64,000 nt of DNA from Novipirellula caenicola (GCF_039545035.1 NZ_BAABRO010000003.1:601537-665536); one strand, 5' to 3'. Shown: positions 53,931 through 63,529, counted from the first letter of the stretch. Numbers and translations: made by a program. The notes: generated from the letters alone by a model not told the origin.

Positions 53931-56768
53931 TTATGGACACGGAAGCGTGCCAGGGGTGTCATCCAGCGGAGTGCCGAATAGTCCCGTGTTTTGCAGCAGA
54001 AGCAGTTGATCGGGGGCCTTGAGCGTGGCACCATCGACACTGATAAATTCGGCGGCCGAGACGACGATGTCACCCGTGCCGGCTCGTGTGATGCCGATGC
54101 TGGTATGGTCCAAAATCACAAAACTAATCATGCTAGAGATGTCGATCCGCAATCCAGCACGAACCAGAGCATCCTCAAGTAAGGCCTGGTTATTAGCGCT
54201 GATCGTCACCACACTGGTCGGGCTCACGCAAGCCAGGATTTCGGCTCCAACCGCATTGATCAACCCGCCGGTCGATTCAATGTTCACTGTCTTCCCTGCA
54301 TGCACCGTTGCGTCACCGATTAAGAGATTGTCGCCTGCACTGAGGTTGACCCTCCCATCACTTTTGACTGCCTCGAACAGGGCGTTTCCAAATGCCTCCA
54401 AGAATCCTTCGGCTTCCAGTTCGGCCATCGCGCGTGCGTGCACCTGGATTCCATTGGCTGTAATGTTGCCCATCGCCTTGACCGACACCGAGGCGTCGGC
54501 TGTCGTGTCAGCCTTAAGCACGGCACCGTTGGCCATTACGGAAATGCCGGCGCTGACATTCACTTTCTGGCTGGCATTGACAACGGAGCCACTCATTTCG
54601 ACATTACCGTGCGAAATCAGGTCGACAGTCGTTGCTCCAGCTCCCACCGCTTTGATCGTGGATCCATTTGCAGAGAGTCCTGTCGCAGCCACAGCGTATG
54701 TTTCGGCCGTGACCGCCTTGCTGGCTGTTAGCGTCGATCCGTCAACTGCGACCAAATCGTTCCCATGCACGTTGATGATACCCTGGCTGTTCGCAGTTGC
54801 AGTCATCGTACTTCCAAAAATCGTCACCTCGTCGCCGTCGATCACGAAGTCCTTGCGTGCTATCGCCGAGACATCGCGTAGTTCGACGATCGCCGCGTTC
54901 AGGTCGATCTTGCCAACGCTGCTGACCGTGGCGGTCAATGTGGTCGGATCAACGCCGTCCCGCTTAACCAACGTGATCTTCGACGCATCCATCTCGATGA
55001 CACTGCCCCCGACCACATCGGTGCCGTTGAGGAAGATCAATCCGCCTGCATCAATGTCGACTCGGGATCCCGCACTGGTCGCACGCAAGCTGTCGTCTTC
55101 GCTGAGTACATCGCCAGCAGCATTGATGACCAGATCGCCAACTGCGGTGACCGTCGGATCATCAAACAGCACGTCATCGCTGCGGGATGTCAGTTCCAGT
55201 ACGCCTCCCCGCTTCGTCGCTGTCAGATCGGTATTGACCGTCAGATCAAGGTCGGCGCTGTAGTTGATTGTCAGAGCTGAGATTGCCGGACCATTGATAA
55301 CCAGACCCGCTGGGCCAGCGGGAGGCACATAATCGCCTTCGGCAACGGCGGTGTCGAACACACCATCCTCCAACTCACCACTCAGCAACGACACATCACC
55401 ATCGGCGGGATCAAATATCTTGTCGTTGTTAGCGTCGACGTAGGAGAAACCAGGGTCCTTCAATCCGGCGACGAACGTGGTCAGCGGGGTCATGCTAAAC
55501 ACTGTCATTGGTGGCGCAACACCAACAAAGTTCAAGCCAGTTTGGAAGGCAGCCTCATTGGTTGGGTCAACATTCGCCTCCGGTTCAATGCCCTGGATTT
55601 GGAACGCCGATAGACCCGAAGGATCGATCGTCAGCAGATCGAAGGGAACGCCCCCGGTGAGATTCGCGACGGCGGGGCCTGCTTGAATGCCTGGGGCAAC
55701 GGCATCCGTGTCGAGATGCAAGGTGTACATCCCATCGGTCAGCCCTGGAGGCAACTCGACGGTTGCGAAGTTCGCCCCAGCGGAGATCTCGTAATCGTAG
55801 CCAATCGCCACGTCGGGGTCATAAATCACCAGTGGCTCGCCTTGACCGGGTGGATTGAAGACCTCAAAAATGAAACTGCCGTTGATGTTGAAGTCGGGAA
55901 GCACAATGGCGTCATTGATGCTACTGAAACTCCCCGCTCGGATAAACACATTCGAATCATAGCTTGAGTCACCCGTATCGGCGATAGCGAGCTTGATGTG
56001 ATTCGATACACCCGGGACGACGGCGGCCTGCACTGTGAACAACACTTGGGTCAGTCCATCCATCTCAGTGTCGACCAAACCGAGATTGTCGTTGTTGCGA
56101 AATAGTGCCGGATTGTCGACCAAGTTAACATTGTTAATGCTAACCGGGCTGGCGTCAGGCAGTAACGCAATGTTGGATCCGTTTAGAAAGAAACCAAATA
56201 CATCATTGAAATTCGAATTGGCAAACTCGTTGTATTCGTCCGAAGATAGCACGTACTGAAAGATGATCGTGTTCTCGGTGGGGACAAAGTCAAACTCGAG
56301 AATGGTGGCGTCATGGGTTGCCCCACTGACCAAAACATCCAAGTCAGCGTCGCCTGCTAACCCGTTAAATTGGCTAATCGAATCGGAAACGTTTGGACCG
56401 ATGACATTCTGGACCCCGCCGCTGCTGAGGACAATTCCACTCTCGAACCCAATGATTCCCGTTCCGCCAGTAAAACTTCCGGCTGACGAACTATCCCCTT
56501 CTTTCACATCGTTTGTACCGATGTGCCCTGTAAACTCGACATTGGACGTTATGACACCTGGGCCCAACAGTTGCTCAACCAATGCGTTGGCTCCCGCAGC
56601 AGAAGCCAACGACGTGACATCCAAGGCGAGCAGGCGACGGTCCTCAAGACGCTCGACTCGCGGGCTCGTGTTTCTACTGAACCGACGCCGTCTCGCCAGC
56701 GTTTCCCGTTGAGTCCTTTTGGCAGCCGATCGGAAACGGCGGTCGATAAAATGCTGTGTCCATAACAT
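53931..56768 (-). CDS. LEPR-XLL surface protein with choice-of-anchor L domain
   Basis: 945 residues starting MLWTQHFIDRRFRSAAKRTQ. Residues about 36-48 hold the LEPR-XLL signature (PRVERLEDRRLLALD), a planctomycete N-terminal motif of large exported proteins. Residues about 55-285 form a choice-of-anchor L domain (GFESGIVLSSGGVQNVIGPN, TILEFDFVPTENTIIFQYVL, SSDEYNEFANSNFNDVFGFF). A linker domain follows with a calcium-loop-like DANNDKIFDPADGD. Residues about 520-920 are repetitive beta-helix strands rich in V, D, A, G (DLVINAAGDVLSEDDSLRAT, AVAATGLSANGSTIKAVGAG), typical of adhesin-like stalks. It is short for its class, which may mean the C-terminus was cut by the neighbouring repeats. It is flanked on both sides by repeat clusters. 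Confidence 0.85.
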   Translation of the reverse strand: MLWTQHFIDRRFRSAAKRTQRETLARRRRFSRNTSPRVERLEDRRLLALDVTSLASAAGANALVEQLLGPGVITSNVEFTGHIGTNDVKEGDSSSAGSFTGGTGIIGFESGIVLSSGGVQNVIGPNVSDSISQFNGLAGDADLDVLVSGATHDATILEFDFVPTENTIIFQYVLSSDEYNEFANSNFNDVFGFFLNGSNIALLPDASPVSINNVNLVDNPALFRNNDNLGLVDTEMDGLTQVLFTVQAAVVPGVSNHIKLAIADTGDSSYDSNVFIRAGSFSSINDAIVLPDFNINGSFIFEVFNPPGQGEPLVIYDPDVAIGYDYEISAGANFATVELPPGLTDGMYTLHLDTDAVAPGIQAGPAVANLTGGVPFDLLTIDPSGLSAFQIQGIEPEANVDPTNEAAFQTGLNFVGVAPPMTVFSMTPLTTFVAGLKDPGFSYVDANNDKIFDPADGDVSLLSGELEDGVFDTAVAEGDYVPPAGPAGLVINGPAISALTINYSADLDLTVNTDLTATKRGGVLELTSRSDDVLFDDPTVTAVGDLVINAAGDVLSEDDSLRATSAGSRVDIDAGGLIFLNGTDVVGGSVIEMDASKITLVKRDGVDPTTLTATVSSVGKIDLNAAIVELRDVSAIARKDFVIDGDEVTIFGSTMTATANSQGIINVHGNDLVAVDGSTLTASKAVTAETYAVAATGLSANGSTIKAVGAGATTVDLISHGNVEMSGSVVNASQKVNVSAGISVMANGAVLKADTTADASVSVKAMGNITANGIQVHARAMAELEAEGFLEAFGNALFEAVKSDGRVNLSAGDNLLIGDATVHAGKTVNIESTGGLINAVGAEILACVSPTSVVTISANNQALLEDALVRAGLRIDISSMISFVILDHTSIGITRAGTGDIVVSAAEFISVDGATLKAPDQLLLLQNTGLFGTPLDDTPGTLPCP

Positions 56769-57370
56769 GGGATCATCTCCTCAGGGGAAGTCCGCTGACG
56801 TAACCAGCGAATCGGAAACGGGCAAACAGTCGATTTGGGGGTGGATTAGATGCTCGATCTGCGAGCAAAGCTAATGTCTCCATAGGGTGAAGTGCTTGCA
56901 GCGGGGGCTCTGCAACGCCGCGGTCATCGTTCCTGTGCTTGGCTCACATAGACGCTTGGGGTCGAACTGTGGCAAAGGTGTAAGGCACTGTTTTCTGAGC
57001 CATCAGTCTGGGGGATTGGTGCCGGTGATCAACGGGAGCCGCGCGGCAACCTATCGGAACACCATGGGAAGCAAAGAATTGCTTCCACTCTGAGAGCCGA
57101 GCCCGGCTACGGTGACGCAACAACCAATCGAAATCGCTTTCGGTGAACGCGGCGGTGTGGATGCCGCCGACTCCTGAACTGAACAAAAGTGAGCTGAACA
57201 AAGGAGTCAAGGACCGATGGTGTCAAAAAGGTGTCAGGGCCGAGGAAGAGTCTTGACACGTTTTCCTCGTTCTTCCTCGCGGCTAACGCATGGATTGCGG
57301 ATCGTGCCTGCTGTGAAGCGGGTTGACGGAGATCGCATAAGTTTGGATGGGAGTGTGTGCCGTTTGTCGT
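56769..57370. other. Gene-free stretch upstream of the LEPR-XLL gene
   Basis: No supported coding region, palindrome or promoter was recognised here. It contains the likely control region of the divergently placed LEPR-XLL gene and leads into the tandem repeat at 57371. Short open frames are present on both strands but have no signal, RBS or recognisable domain. Confidence 0.5.
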
Positions 57371-58530
57371 GGGGCGGGATCTTTAGCAAGATCCACTACG
57401 GGAGGGTGAGGCTAGCCGGATAGACGCGGAATTGATGGGCGGTGCGAGTGAGCCGGAGACAGGCCCTCACCCGGACGAGGCCTCGACGGCCCGTCCGACC
57501 TCTTCCGTGCTGCGCTCGGGAGAGGTGGCTGGAACGGGCGTCTCCGAAAAGGATTGAACAGAAGGAAAGGGAGGCAGCGGAGATGAGACGACTTGTAACT
57601 CTGTTTCCTCTGTTTGCTCCTGTTCAAATAAGACCGCGCAATTTACGTTCAGGTCTGCGACGGGCACATCTGCTGTGATGCGGAGTCGTCATTAAATGAG
57701 GTCGGCTGAGTGTGGTTGACGGTTGTCCTGGGGCGGGATCTTTAGCAAGATCCACTACGGGAGGGTGGGACAAGCCGGATAGACGCGGCATTGATGGGCG
57801 GTGCGAGTGAGCTGGAGACAGGCCCTCACCCGGACGAGGCCTTGAGGGCCCGTCCGACCTCTCCCGTGCTGCGCTCGGGAGAGGTGGCTGGAACGGACGC
57901 GTCCGAAAATGATGGAACAGGAGGAAAGGGAGGCAGCGGAGATGAGACGACTTGTCGCTCTGTTCCCTCTGTTTGCTCCTGTTCAAATAAGACCGCGCAA
58001 TCTACGTTCAGGTCTGCGGCGGGGGCATTTGCTCTGATGCGGAGTCGTCATTGAATGAGGTCGGCTGAGTGTGGTTGACGGTTGTCCTGGGGCGGGATCT
58101 TTAGCAAGATCCACTACGGGAGGGTGGGGTTAGCCGGATAGACGCAGAGTGGAGGGGCGGTGCGAGTGAGCTGGAGACAGGCCCTCACCCGGACGAGGCC
58201 TTGACGGCCCGTCCGACCTCTCCCGTGCTGCGCTCGGGAGAGGTGGCTGGAACGGGCGCGTCCGAAAATGATTGAACAGGAGGAAAGGGAGGCAGCGGAG
58301 ATGAGACGACTTGTCGCTCTGTTCCCTCTGTTTGCTCCTGTTCAAATTGTCCGTGCAATCTACGTTCAGGTCCGCGGCGGGGGCATCTGCTCTGATGCGG
58401 AGTCGTCATTGAATGAGGTCGGCTGAGTGTGGTTGACGGTTGTCCTGAGGCGGGATCTTTAGCAAGATCCACTACGGGAGGGTGGGGCTAGCCGGATAGA
58501 CGCGGAATTGATGGGCGGAGGGTGGATTCG
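57371..58530. repeat. Three tandem copies of a 359-bp composite repeat plus a partial fourth
   Basis: Units start at GGGGCGGGAT at 57371, 57730 and 58089, with a partial unit at 58447: spacings 359, 359 and 358. Each unit contains the inverted array core, a CCTCTCCCGTGCTGCGCTCG / GGGAGAGGT palindrome, and a GAACAGGAGGAAAGGGAGGC arm that pairs imperfectly with GCTCCTGTTC 60-70 bp later. The units are nearly identical, so the amplification is recent. Open frames inside repeat with the same period and are not genes. Confidence 0.9.
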
Positions 58531-58599
58531 AGGTCGAGGGTGTCGTTGACTCACTTAAGCCAGTGCGGCGAACGCTGGATTGACCTCGGTGAGAGTAAC

Positions 58600-58845
58600 G
58601 TTGGCAGCGGTGCACTTGGGGCACTGCTATATGCCAATGATTGGGCAGCAATTGGTAGGCCAGGATTCGGCAGGGATAGAGTTGCAATCCCTCGGACAAG
58701 GTGTTCTCGAATGCTCGTCGTCGGCGTCTTTGTGAATGATGGTCCCGGCGTCCATCTCGCCGCTTCAAGGCGTCGTAATCCGTATCGTCTTGGCCCACGC
58801 GTTTCAAGCAAGGCATCACGCCATCCTAACCGTCGCCTCAGGGGC
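58600..58845 (-). pseudogene. Decayed RAYT N-terminal fragment, copy 2
   Basis: The minus strand reads DYDALKRRDGRRDHHSQRRR, then AFENTLSEGLQLYPCRILAY and QLLPNHWHIAVPQVHRC. This is the same RAYT segment as at 53.6 kb, keeping the HUH site but with the YHALN block changed to YDALK. It ends at the same place, just after the HUH region, and is preceded on the plus strand by GTGAGAGTAACGTTGGCAGC, as in copy 1. The shared ends suggest both copies moved as part of one larger repeat. Confidence 0.8.
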
Positions 58846-58979
58846 GGAAAAGCGTCCTGTCACCTTTTCGGTTCACTTGATTCGTTCGCTAAGATGGGGC
58901 TGGCATCATCGAGTATCATCAGGATAGATGCTCAATCTTCCAATCTAGCGACTCCATCTTTCCCATTCGAGTTGACACG

Positions 58980-60935
58980 ATGACGACTCCCCAACTCCAT
59001 GCCTTCCTCTTCCTGACATTTTCGTCGTTTGTTCAACTATCCAGTTCCGCTGTGGAGTTCCGCACCTGGACGACCAGCGACGGCAGATTTGGAGCGGAAG
59101 CCGAACTGATCGAAGCTAACGATTCGGAGGTGACATTAAAAAAAACGGATCGCAGCGTGGTCACACTGGCAATTAGCATGCTCAGTGTGGCGGACCGAGA
59201 TTATGTCCAAGCCTGGCTACTTGAACATCAATCGTCCGACACAATGAAACCGGGCATTGTGCCGGACGACTTGGCAGAATCCGTCGACTTCCTGTCGATG
59301 ATCGACCCTGTCACCGACACGCAAACCGGAAAATGGGAGCTTGACGCAAACGGACTTGCATCGTTGGGTTCCTCGCGAGCAAGAATTGTGATCCCCCATG
59401 CGGTTTCAGGTCCCTACCAACTCAGGCTCGTCACACAGCGACTGATAGAAACAGGATCGCTAAACGTGGGTCTGGTGATCGGTAATCAACATCAAGTGCT
59501 TGCGATCTTTGATTACGGTAAGCCAAAGAGATCGGGATTAGCGTGGATCGATGAAAAGAACGAACCGGCGAATTCGACGTTCTACCGCAAGCCTGTACTT
59601 ACGACGGGGCGTGATTCCGAAATTGTTTTCACGGTTCACGACAGTCATCTACGTATCACGTGCGACGGTAACACGATCGTGGAGTGGACTGGCGATCCAT
59701 CTCGACTAACACTGCACCCCAATTTTAAAGTTCCCAGCGACCGACTTTTTCTCGAGACCGTACACGGCAGCCACCGCATCTCTCAGTTGCAATACCGACC
59801 GATTAGCAAGTCCGAACTTCACCGCTACATGCCTCGCGGAAAAACATCACCGGCGGATTCGGTTGCTTTAATCGAACATCCACTGGGTCACGGAACTGGG
59901 TTTCTTGCAGCTCCCAATCTATTGGTGACGAATCATCATGTCATTGAAAATGCGCCGGCTGGCGACCTAAAGGTATTCTTCCCCGGGGAACGGGATTTCG
60001 TGAATGTTCATGGCGTTCTGTTTGAGGATGTCGATCGCGATCTCGCGATTCTATCACTTCAAACCAGGCGAGTCCCCTTGGCGGTTGCCTACGACGGTTA
60101 TGTACCACTGGGCGAGTCGGTTCAGTTGCGGGGTAACCCTACTTTGGGTGGAGGGGTGACGCTGAGAAACGCGGTGGTGAAGGGAACCATACGGTCAATG
60201 GTGCGTGTCGAGGGATTTGATTTTTTGCAGACCGATGCCTCCATTGATTCCGGTTCCAGTGGTGGCCCCATTTTGAACGAGCTAGACCAGGTCGTTGGAG
60301 TGATCGCCATGAAAGCGACCGATGAAGGAGAAAAGTTGATTCACGAAGGCGTCGCGCGACTGGATGCCTCGTTGAAGAAGAAATCACGACAACATGCTGA
60401 GGACGGGATCGCGTTTGGAATCCCTGCACAAGATTTGGCCAAGGCACTCGACAACGTGCGTGAGCTGTCCGCGAAAGAGGCGGGGCGTAACGCTCAGTTG
60501 CATGAGAATCGTGTGGTGTTCAAGCGTCTTGCCACACTTGCGGGAATACGACTTCTGGAGGTGAATGTGAACGTCCCGGGGGTCATTCGACAGCAGGCCG
60601 CCCGCGTGACGGCCGCTCGTACTTCCGCCGATTTAATCGAATTGATTCCGCCCGAACCCGCGAGTCTGCTTCGATCCGCACTGCAAAGCAAGAGCACCCA
60701 AAACACCATCGCTTTGCTGCAGCAGGACATGGATCAGCATTTGAATACGATCCGCAGCAGTCCCTACCTCTCTGAAATGAGCATTCGCGATTTCAATGCT
60801 CTGTCACAGCGAATCAAAGCAATCGAGAAATTTGCAGAGCGGCCTGGCGTTGATTACCTGCGATTTAGCAAGACCATGATCCGGTTTCAAAAGGACGTGA
60901 CTCGTCTAATGAACGAGATCAATGAAGAACTGTGA
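58980..60935 (+). CDS. Secreted SHD1-domain trypsin-like serine protease
   Basis: 651 residues with a signal peptide (MTTPQLHAFLFLTFSSFVQL). Residues about 25-80 are an SHD1 (SLA1 homology 1) domain (EFRTWTTSDGRFGAEAELIE...VTLKKTDRSVVTLAISMLS). Residues about 85-285 are a beta-rich domain of the jelly-roll type. Residues about 300-450 are a trypsin-like protease: GHGTGFLAAPNLLVTNHHVI (His), FEDVDRDLAILSLQ (Asp) and DASIDSGSSGGPILNELDQV (Ser), a complete triad in HtrA-like order. The C-terminal 180 residues are helical (DLIELIPPEPASLLRSALQS). There is no PDZ domain. SHD1-protease fusions are frequent in planctomycetes and absent from most bacteria. It stands alone between repeat clusters. Confidence 0.88.
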   Translation: MTTPQLHAFLFLTFSSFVQLSSSAVEFRTWTTSDGRFGAEAELIEANDSEVTLKKTDRSVVTLAISMLSVADRDYVQAWLLEHQSSDTMKPGIVPDDLAESVDFLSMIDPVTDTQTGKWELDANGLASLGSSRARIVIPHAVSGPYQLRLVTQRLIETGSLNVGLVIGNQHQVLAIFDYGKPKRSGLAWIDEKNEPANSTFYRKPVLTTGRDSEIVFTVHDSHLRITCDGNTIVEWTGDPSRLTLHPNFKVPSDRLFLETVHGSHRISQLQYRPISKSELHRYMPRGKTSPADSVALIEHPLGHGTGFLAAPNLLVTNHHVIENAPAGDLKVFFPGERDFVNVHGVLFEDVDRDLAILSLQTRRVPLAVAYDGYVPLGESVQLRGNPTLGGGVTLRNAVVKGTIRSMVRVEGFDFLQTDASIDSGSSGGPILNELDQVVGVIAMKATDEGEKLIHEGVARLDASLKKKSRQHAEDGIAFGIPAQDLAKALDNVRELSAKEAGRNAQLHENRVVFKRLATLAGIRLLEVNVNVPGVIRQQAARVTAARTSADLIELIPPEPASLLRSALQSKSTQNTIALLQQDMDQHLNTIRSSPYLSEMSIRDFNALSQRIKAIEKFAERPGVDYLRFSKTMIRFQKDVTRLMNEINEEL

Positions 60936-60984
60936 TCGAGTCATCCGACGCATCCGATTGGATCAATCCAGCTTCCGCTGTTTA

Positions 60985-61165
60985 AGCGGAGGGCAAAAAG
61001 ATAGAGTTGCAATCCCTCGGACAAGCTGTTTTCGAATGCCTCGTCGTCGGCGTTTTTGCGAAAGATGCTCCGGCGTTCATCGCCCCGATTCAAGGCATGG
61101 TAAATCGCATTTTTCTCGTCCGCACGTTTAGGTCGAGGCTATCCACCAGCCTAACCGTCGCCTCA
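60985..61165 (-). pseudogene. Decayed RAYT N-terminal fragment, copy 3 (least changed)
   Basis: The minus strand reads RPKRADEKNAIYHALNRGDE, then RRSIFRKNADDEAFENSLSE and GLQLY. The order and spacing match the start of RAYT transposases better than copies 1 and 2 (NRGDERRSIF instead of NRRDGRRDHH). It breaks off before the HUH motif. No full-length RAYT is in the window. Confidence 0.8.
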
Positions 61166-61623
61166 GAGCCGAAAAAGAGTCCTGACCCCGTTTCTTCTTC
61201 TGACCCGTTTCTTCTTTCGATGTTTTGCCGCAGGCCGCCGGTTAGTTGTAGCGAGTCAATTAACGCGATCCAAATCCTCGTTCTTCGCACTTCCTGCCCG
61301 TTGTACACCCAACTTCACAGCACAAAAAACTGGCAACGAATGAAACCACAGATGGACGCCGACGAACACAGATGACCTCCGGCCGCATCTGCGTGAATCT
61401 GAGTTCATCTGTGGTTCCCGTTTCTCAAGCTCTCCGTTTTGTAATCCGACATTCGTTGCGTTTGCAGCACAAAAAACATCCTCGGCCATTATCTGCTAGA
61501 TCACGTTGGACCGCTAAGTCCAGTTCATCGAATATTAAATTCCAATCGGGGAACGGCAGTGATCACCGAGCCGTCGGAGTGATCGTTGCTTCAAAATACG
61601 CGCCGTCGGCGGCTTCGTGTGCA

Positions 61624-61775
61624 GTACGCCCAGCATGGGCGTGATCTTGTGGGGTGCAAGTCCGCCAGTCATGGGCTAACGCACTCGTGCTTGGGCCGCC
61701 GGATGCGGACCCGCATGTCCGGTGTTGTGGGAGGGGCTGCAGTAGTGCGGCCCCTATCCCGATCGCGTGGTTCAT
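61624..61775 (+). mobile_element. Deleted group II intron: 5' end joined to domain V/VI
   Basis: It begins GTACGCCCAGCATGGGCGTG, like the GTGCG-type 5' end of bacterial group II introns, with GTGCAAGTCC soon after. After about 60 bp it jumps to GCCGGATGCGGACCCGCATG-TCCGG (61698 on), a domain V-like hairpin, followed by a GGGGC...GCCCC stem that fits domain VI. The reverse transcriptase and domains I-IV are absent, so it is an internal deletion. It ends against the toxin remnant at 61772. Confidence 0.7.
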
Positions 61776-62090
61776 CCGCTATCTGGCACCCCGGGTGACA
61801 ATTGCCGACTGCCGTGAATTACAGTGAGCACACGCACCTCGTCACCGTCAATGCGATAGACGAGACGAAAGGAATGAACGAATAGTTCACGAATGTCAGG
61901 GCGGTTGTATTCGGGAACTATCGAGCCAGAGTCCGGGAATTGCTGTAGTTGATCGGGACGCGCAAGAATCCGCGCGTAAACGGAATCGGCGTACGCTTCC
62001 GATTGGGCAGCGATATAATCGTAGATTCCGAGTGCATCCTTGGAAGCACGTTCCGTTCAGCGAACGTTCAACCAGCAACCTTTCCGCGTT
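61772..62090 (-). pseudogene. RelE/ParE-family toxin, frameshifted near the N-terminus
   Basis: From about 62050 down to the stop at 61772 the frame reads ERASKDALGIYDYIAAQSEA, then YADSVYARILARPDQLQQFP and RPDIRELFVHSFRLVYRIDG, ending VLTVIHGSRQLSPG. That is a full ParE/RelE toxin body with the usual Arg/His/Tyr-rich end. Upstream in that frame there is a stop (TGA) two codons before ERAS. The start region (LVERSLNG, overlapping the antitoxin end) is in another frame, so a one-base indel near 62050 breaks the gene. It overlaps the antitoxin gene, as in intact modules. Confidence 0.75.
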
Positions 62091-62286
62091 GAGCTTTGTG
62101 TTCAACTAGGCGTCGTCGCATCTCGTCGGTGTCAATGAGCCGCCCAGTTGCATCGTCCTCTAAGCCCGCGTCAATTTGCTGCCGCACGTAGAGGTGGTAC
62201 TGAACGTCGTCCCATGATGCATCGTCAGGGAGCGCATCAAGAATAGCTTTAGCTGCGGCTTTTGCGGGTTCAGCAGTGTGTGACAT
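62068..62286 (-). CDS. Type II antitoxin of a ParE/RelE module
   Basis: 72 residues: AAKAILDALPDDASWDDVQY, HLYVRQQIDAGLEDDATGRL, IDTDEMRRRLVEHKAQRGKV. The LPDDxSWDDVxYHLYVR block is typical of small antitoxins paired with RelE/ParE toxins and binds the toxin through its C-terminal helix. It lies directly upstream of, and overlaps, the toxin frame (61772-62090), which is broken here. It may therefore be a solitary antitoxin or simply a relic. Confidence 0.8.
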   Translation of the reverse strand: MSHTAEPAKAAAKAILDALPDDASWDDVQYHLYVRQQIDAGLEDDATGRLIDTDEMRRRLVEHKAQRGKVAG

Positions 62287-62450
62287 CGCGATTCTCCTTG
62301 CAGGTCATTCTACCTCGGAAAGTTCGACGTGTCGATTCCAATCGGAAGCCAAGCGTATCGCACGAATTGAAGCGGATAACTGAAGCGTTGACCGGGGCTG
62401 CGGGTTGGGCGGACCATTGCCCAAGATCCTTTCGCGGCCTCCTAGTCCAT

Positions 62451-62510
62451 GTACGCCCAGCATGGGCGTGATCTTGTGGGGTGCAAGTCCGCCAGTCATG
62501 GGCTAACGCA
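62451..62510 (+). mobile_element. Group II intron 5'-end fragment, second copy
   Basis: 60 bp identical to the first 60 bp of the remnant at 61624 (GTACGCCCAGCATGGGCGTG to CATGGGCTAACGCA). Downstream of GCAGACC the sequence is unrelated, so only the extreme 5' end is present. The rest of 62287-62619 shows no gene. Confidence 0.7.
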
Positions 62511-62619
62511 GACCACGCCGCTCGAATCGCCCTCATCCCACCCCAGTCGTCAAAGCAAATCCCAAACACCTAATCAAGCCTCCACTCGCGTGTAATTCAC
62601 TGGTTATCCGTCGCCTGTG

Positions 62620-62925
62620 TTAGCTGATGTTTACAGCAGAATTGGAAACATCTTGGCCGCGTCCAGAGGAGCATTGCGCACTCCAGGTCGCGATGCGGGA
62701 CGAAACCGTTTCGGTCACAAACCCAATGAGCGTCACGAAGATCCAGAAAAGGATCGGAACGCCGCCGCCAGCGTTATCGGTCACGCTCGCGAAGATATTG
62801 CCATGGTCCATGAAATGGTTGAGCAAACAGACAAAAGTTGGGAATCCACCACCAACGATGGCAAATCGGCCAATTCGTTGTGTTGTCGTTAGCAGCGTGA
62901 GAAAGCGTTCACTATTAAATAACAT
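62620..62925 (-). CDS. Possible small membrane protein, unsupported by family
   Basis: A 101-residue frame starting MLFNSERFLTLLTTTQRIGR with two hydrophobic stretches (FAIVGGGFPTFVCLL and VPILFWIFVTLIGFVTE). It could be a genuine short membrane protein, or a chance frame in a decayed region. No family is recognised and no clear RBS is seen. Included with low confidence. Confidence 0.3.
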   Translation of the reverse strand: MLFNSERFLTLLTTTQRIGRFAIVGGGFPTFVCLLNHFMDHGNIFASVTDNAGGGVPILFWIFVTLIGFVTETVSSRIATWSAQCSSGRGQDVSNSAVNIS

Positions 62926-63164
62926 TTGGTCCTCGGGTAGCGAGAAAGGCGATGTGCGAGATCGTGATTGTAGTGTCGATCAAGCTGACGCTGCGAGAGC
63001 AATTTGATTGGAAGCAAAGCGACGTTATCGGAGCACCGGTAAGTCGGATAACGTCACGCGTCACACGGTACCCGCGAAAGATTTTCAACTTCAAGACCGC
63101 CCCACACTCGCACTCGGGTGCACGCGACGGTTCTGGCGTCTTCCCAGCCCGCCAACCGGGTTGG

Positions 63165-63486
63165 CTATGGCTTCTGTGCCTTCGCGCCAAACTCGGACAT
63201 CTTCTTTGGGTTCATTAGTTGTACCGTTAACATTTTAATGTCGATGTCGTCGTTGGACATGTCCATTCTCGCGATCATCAAAGTGTCCCCATTGGGATGG
63301 GTGTACATCTTTTGGTCAACTGAACTCATGTTGATGCCCATCTTCGCCTGCATCTCTTTTTCCGCATCGCCCATTTCAACTGCTGGATTGCCGATGTTGG
63401 GGGTAAATCCGGCTTTCTTCGCGATTGGATCGACGATGTCAACGACAGTCTTAATCGGTCCGTCATTGATGCGAAGCGGAGTTCAT
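63165..63486 (-). pseudogene. 5'-truncated conserved-looking protein fragment
   Basis: The frame is open from about 63486 without a start codon and reads RINDGPIKTVVDIVDPIAKK, then AGFTPNIGNPAVEMGDAEKE, through KMYTHPNGDTLMIARMDMSN to a stop at 63165. Codon use looks coding on the minus strand. The first ATG (63374) falls mid-domain, and a stop codon precedes the frame where an intron-like fragment starts. It is probably the C-terminal part of a gene broken by insertion or rearrangement. Confidence 0.5.
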
Positions 63487-63529
63487 TGCGTCCATTTGGG
63501 CCCGTTGTGGAGCGACCAATGAGATGGCA

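Noticed and set aside
54019..55263. 414-codon plus-strand frame
   Set aside because: Antisense to the repetitive part of the LEPR-XLL gene; Ala/Ser/Thr-biased composition mirrors the repeats.
57217..58472. Several 65-120 codon frames with similar proteins
   Set aside because: Products of the 359-bp tandem units read in different frames.
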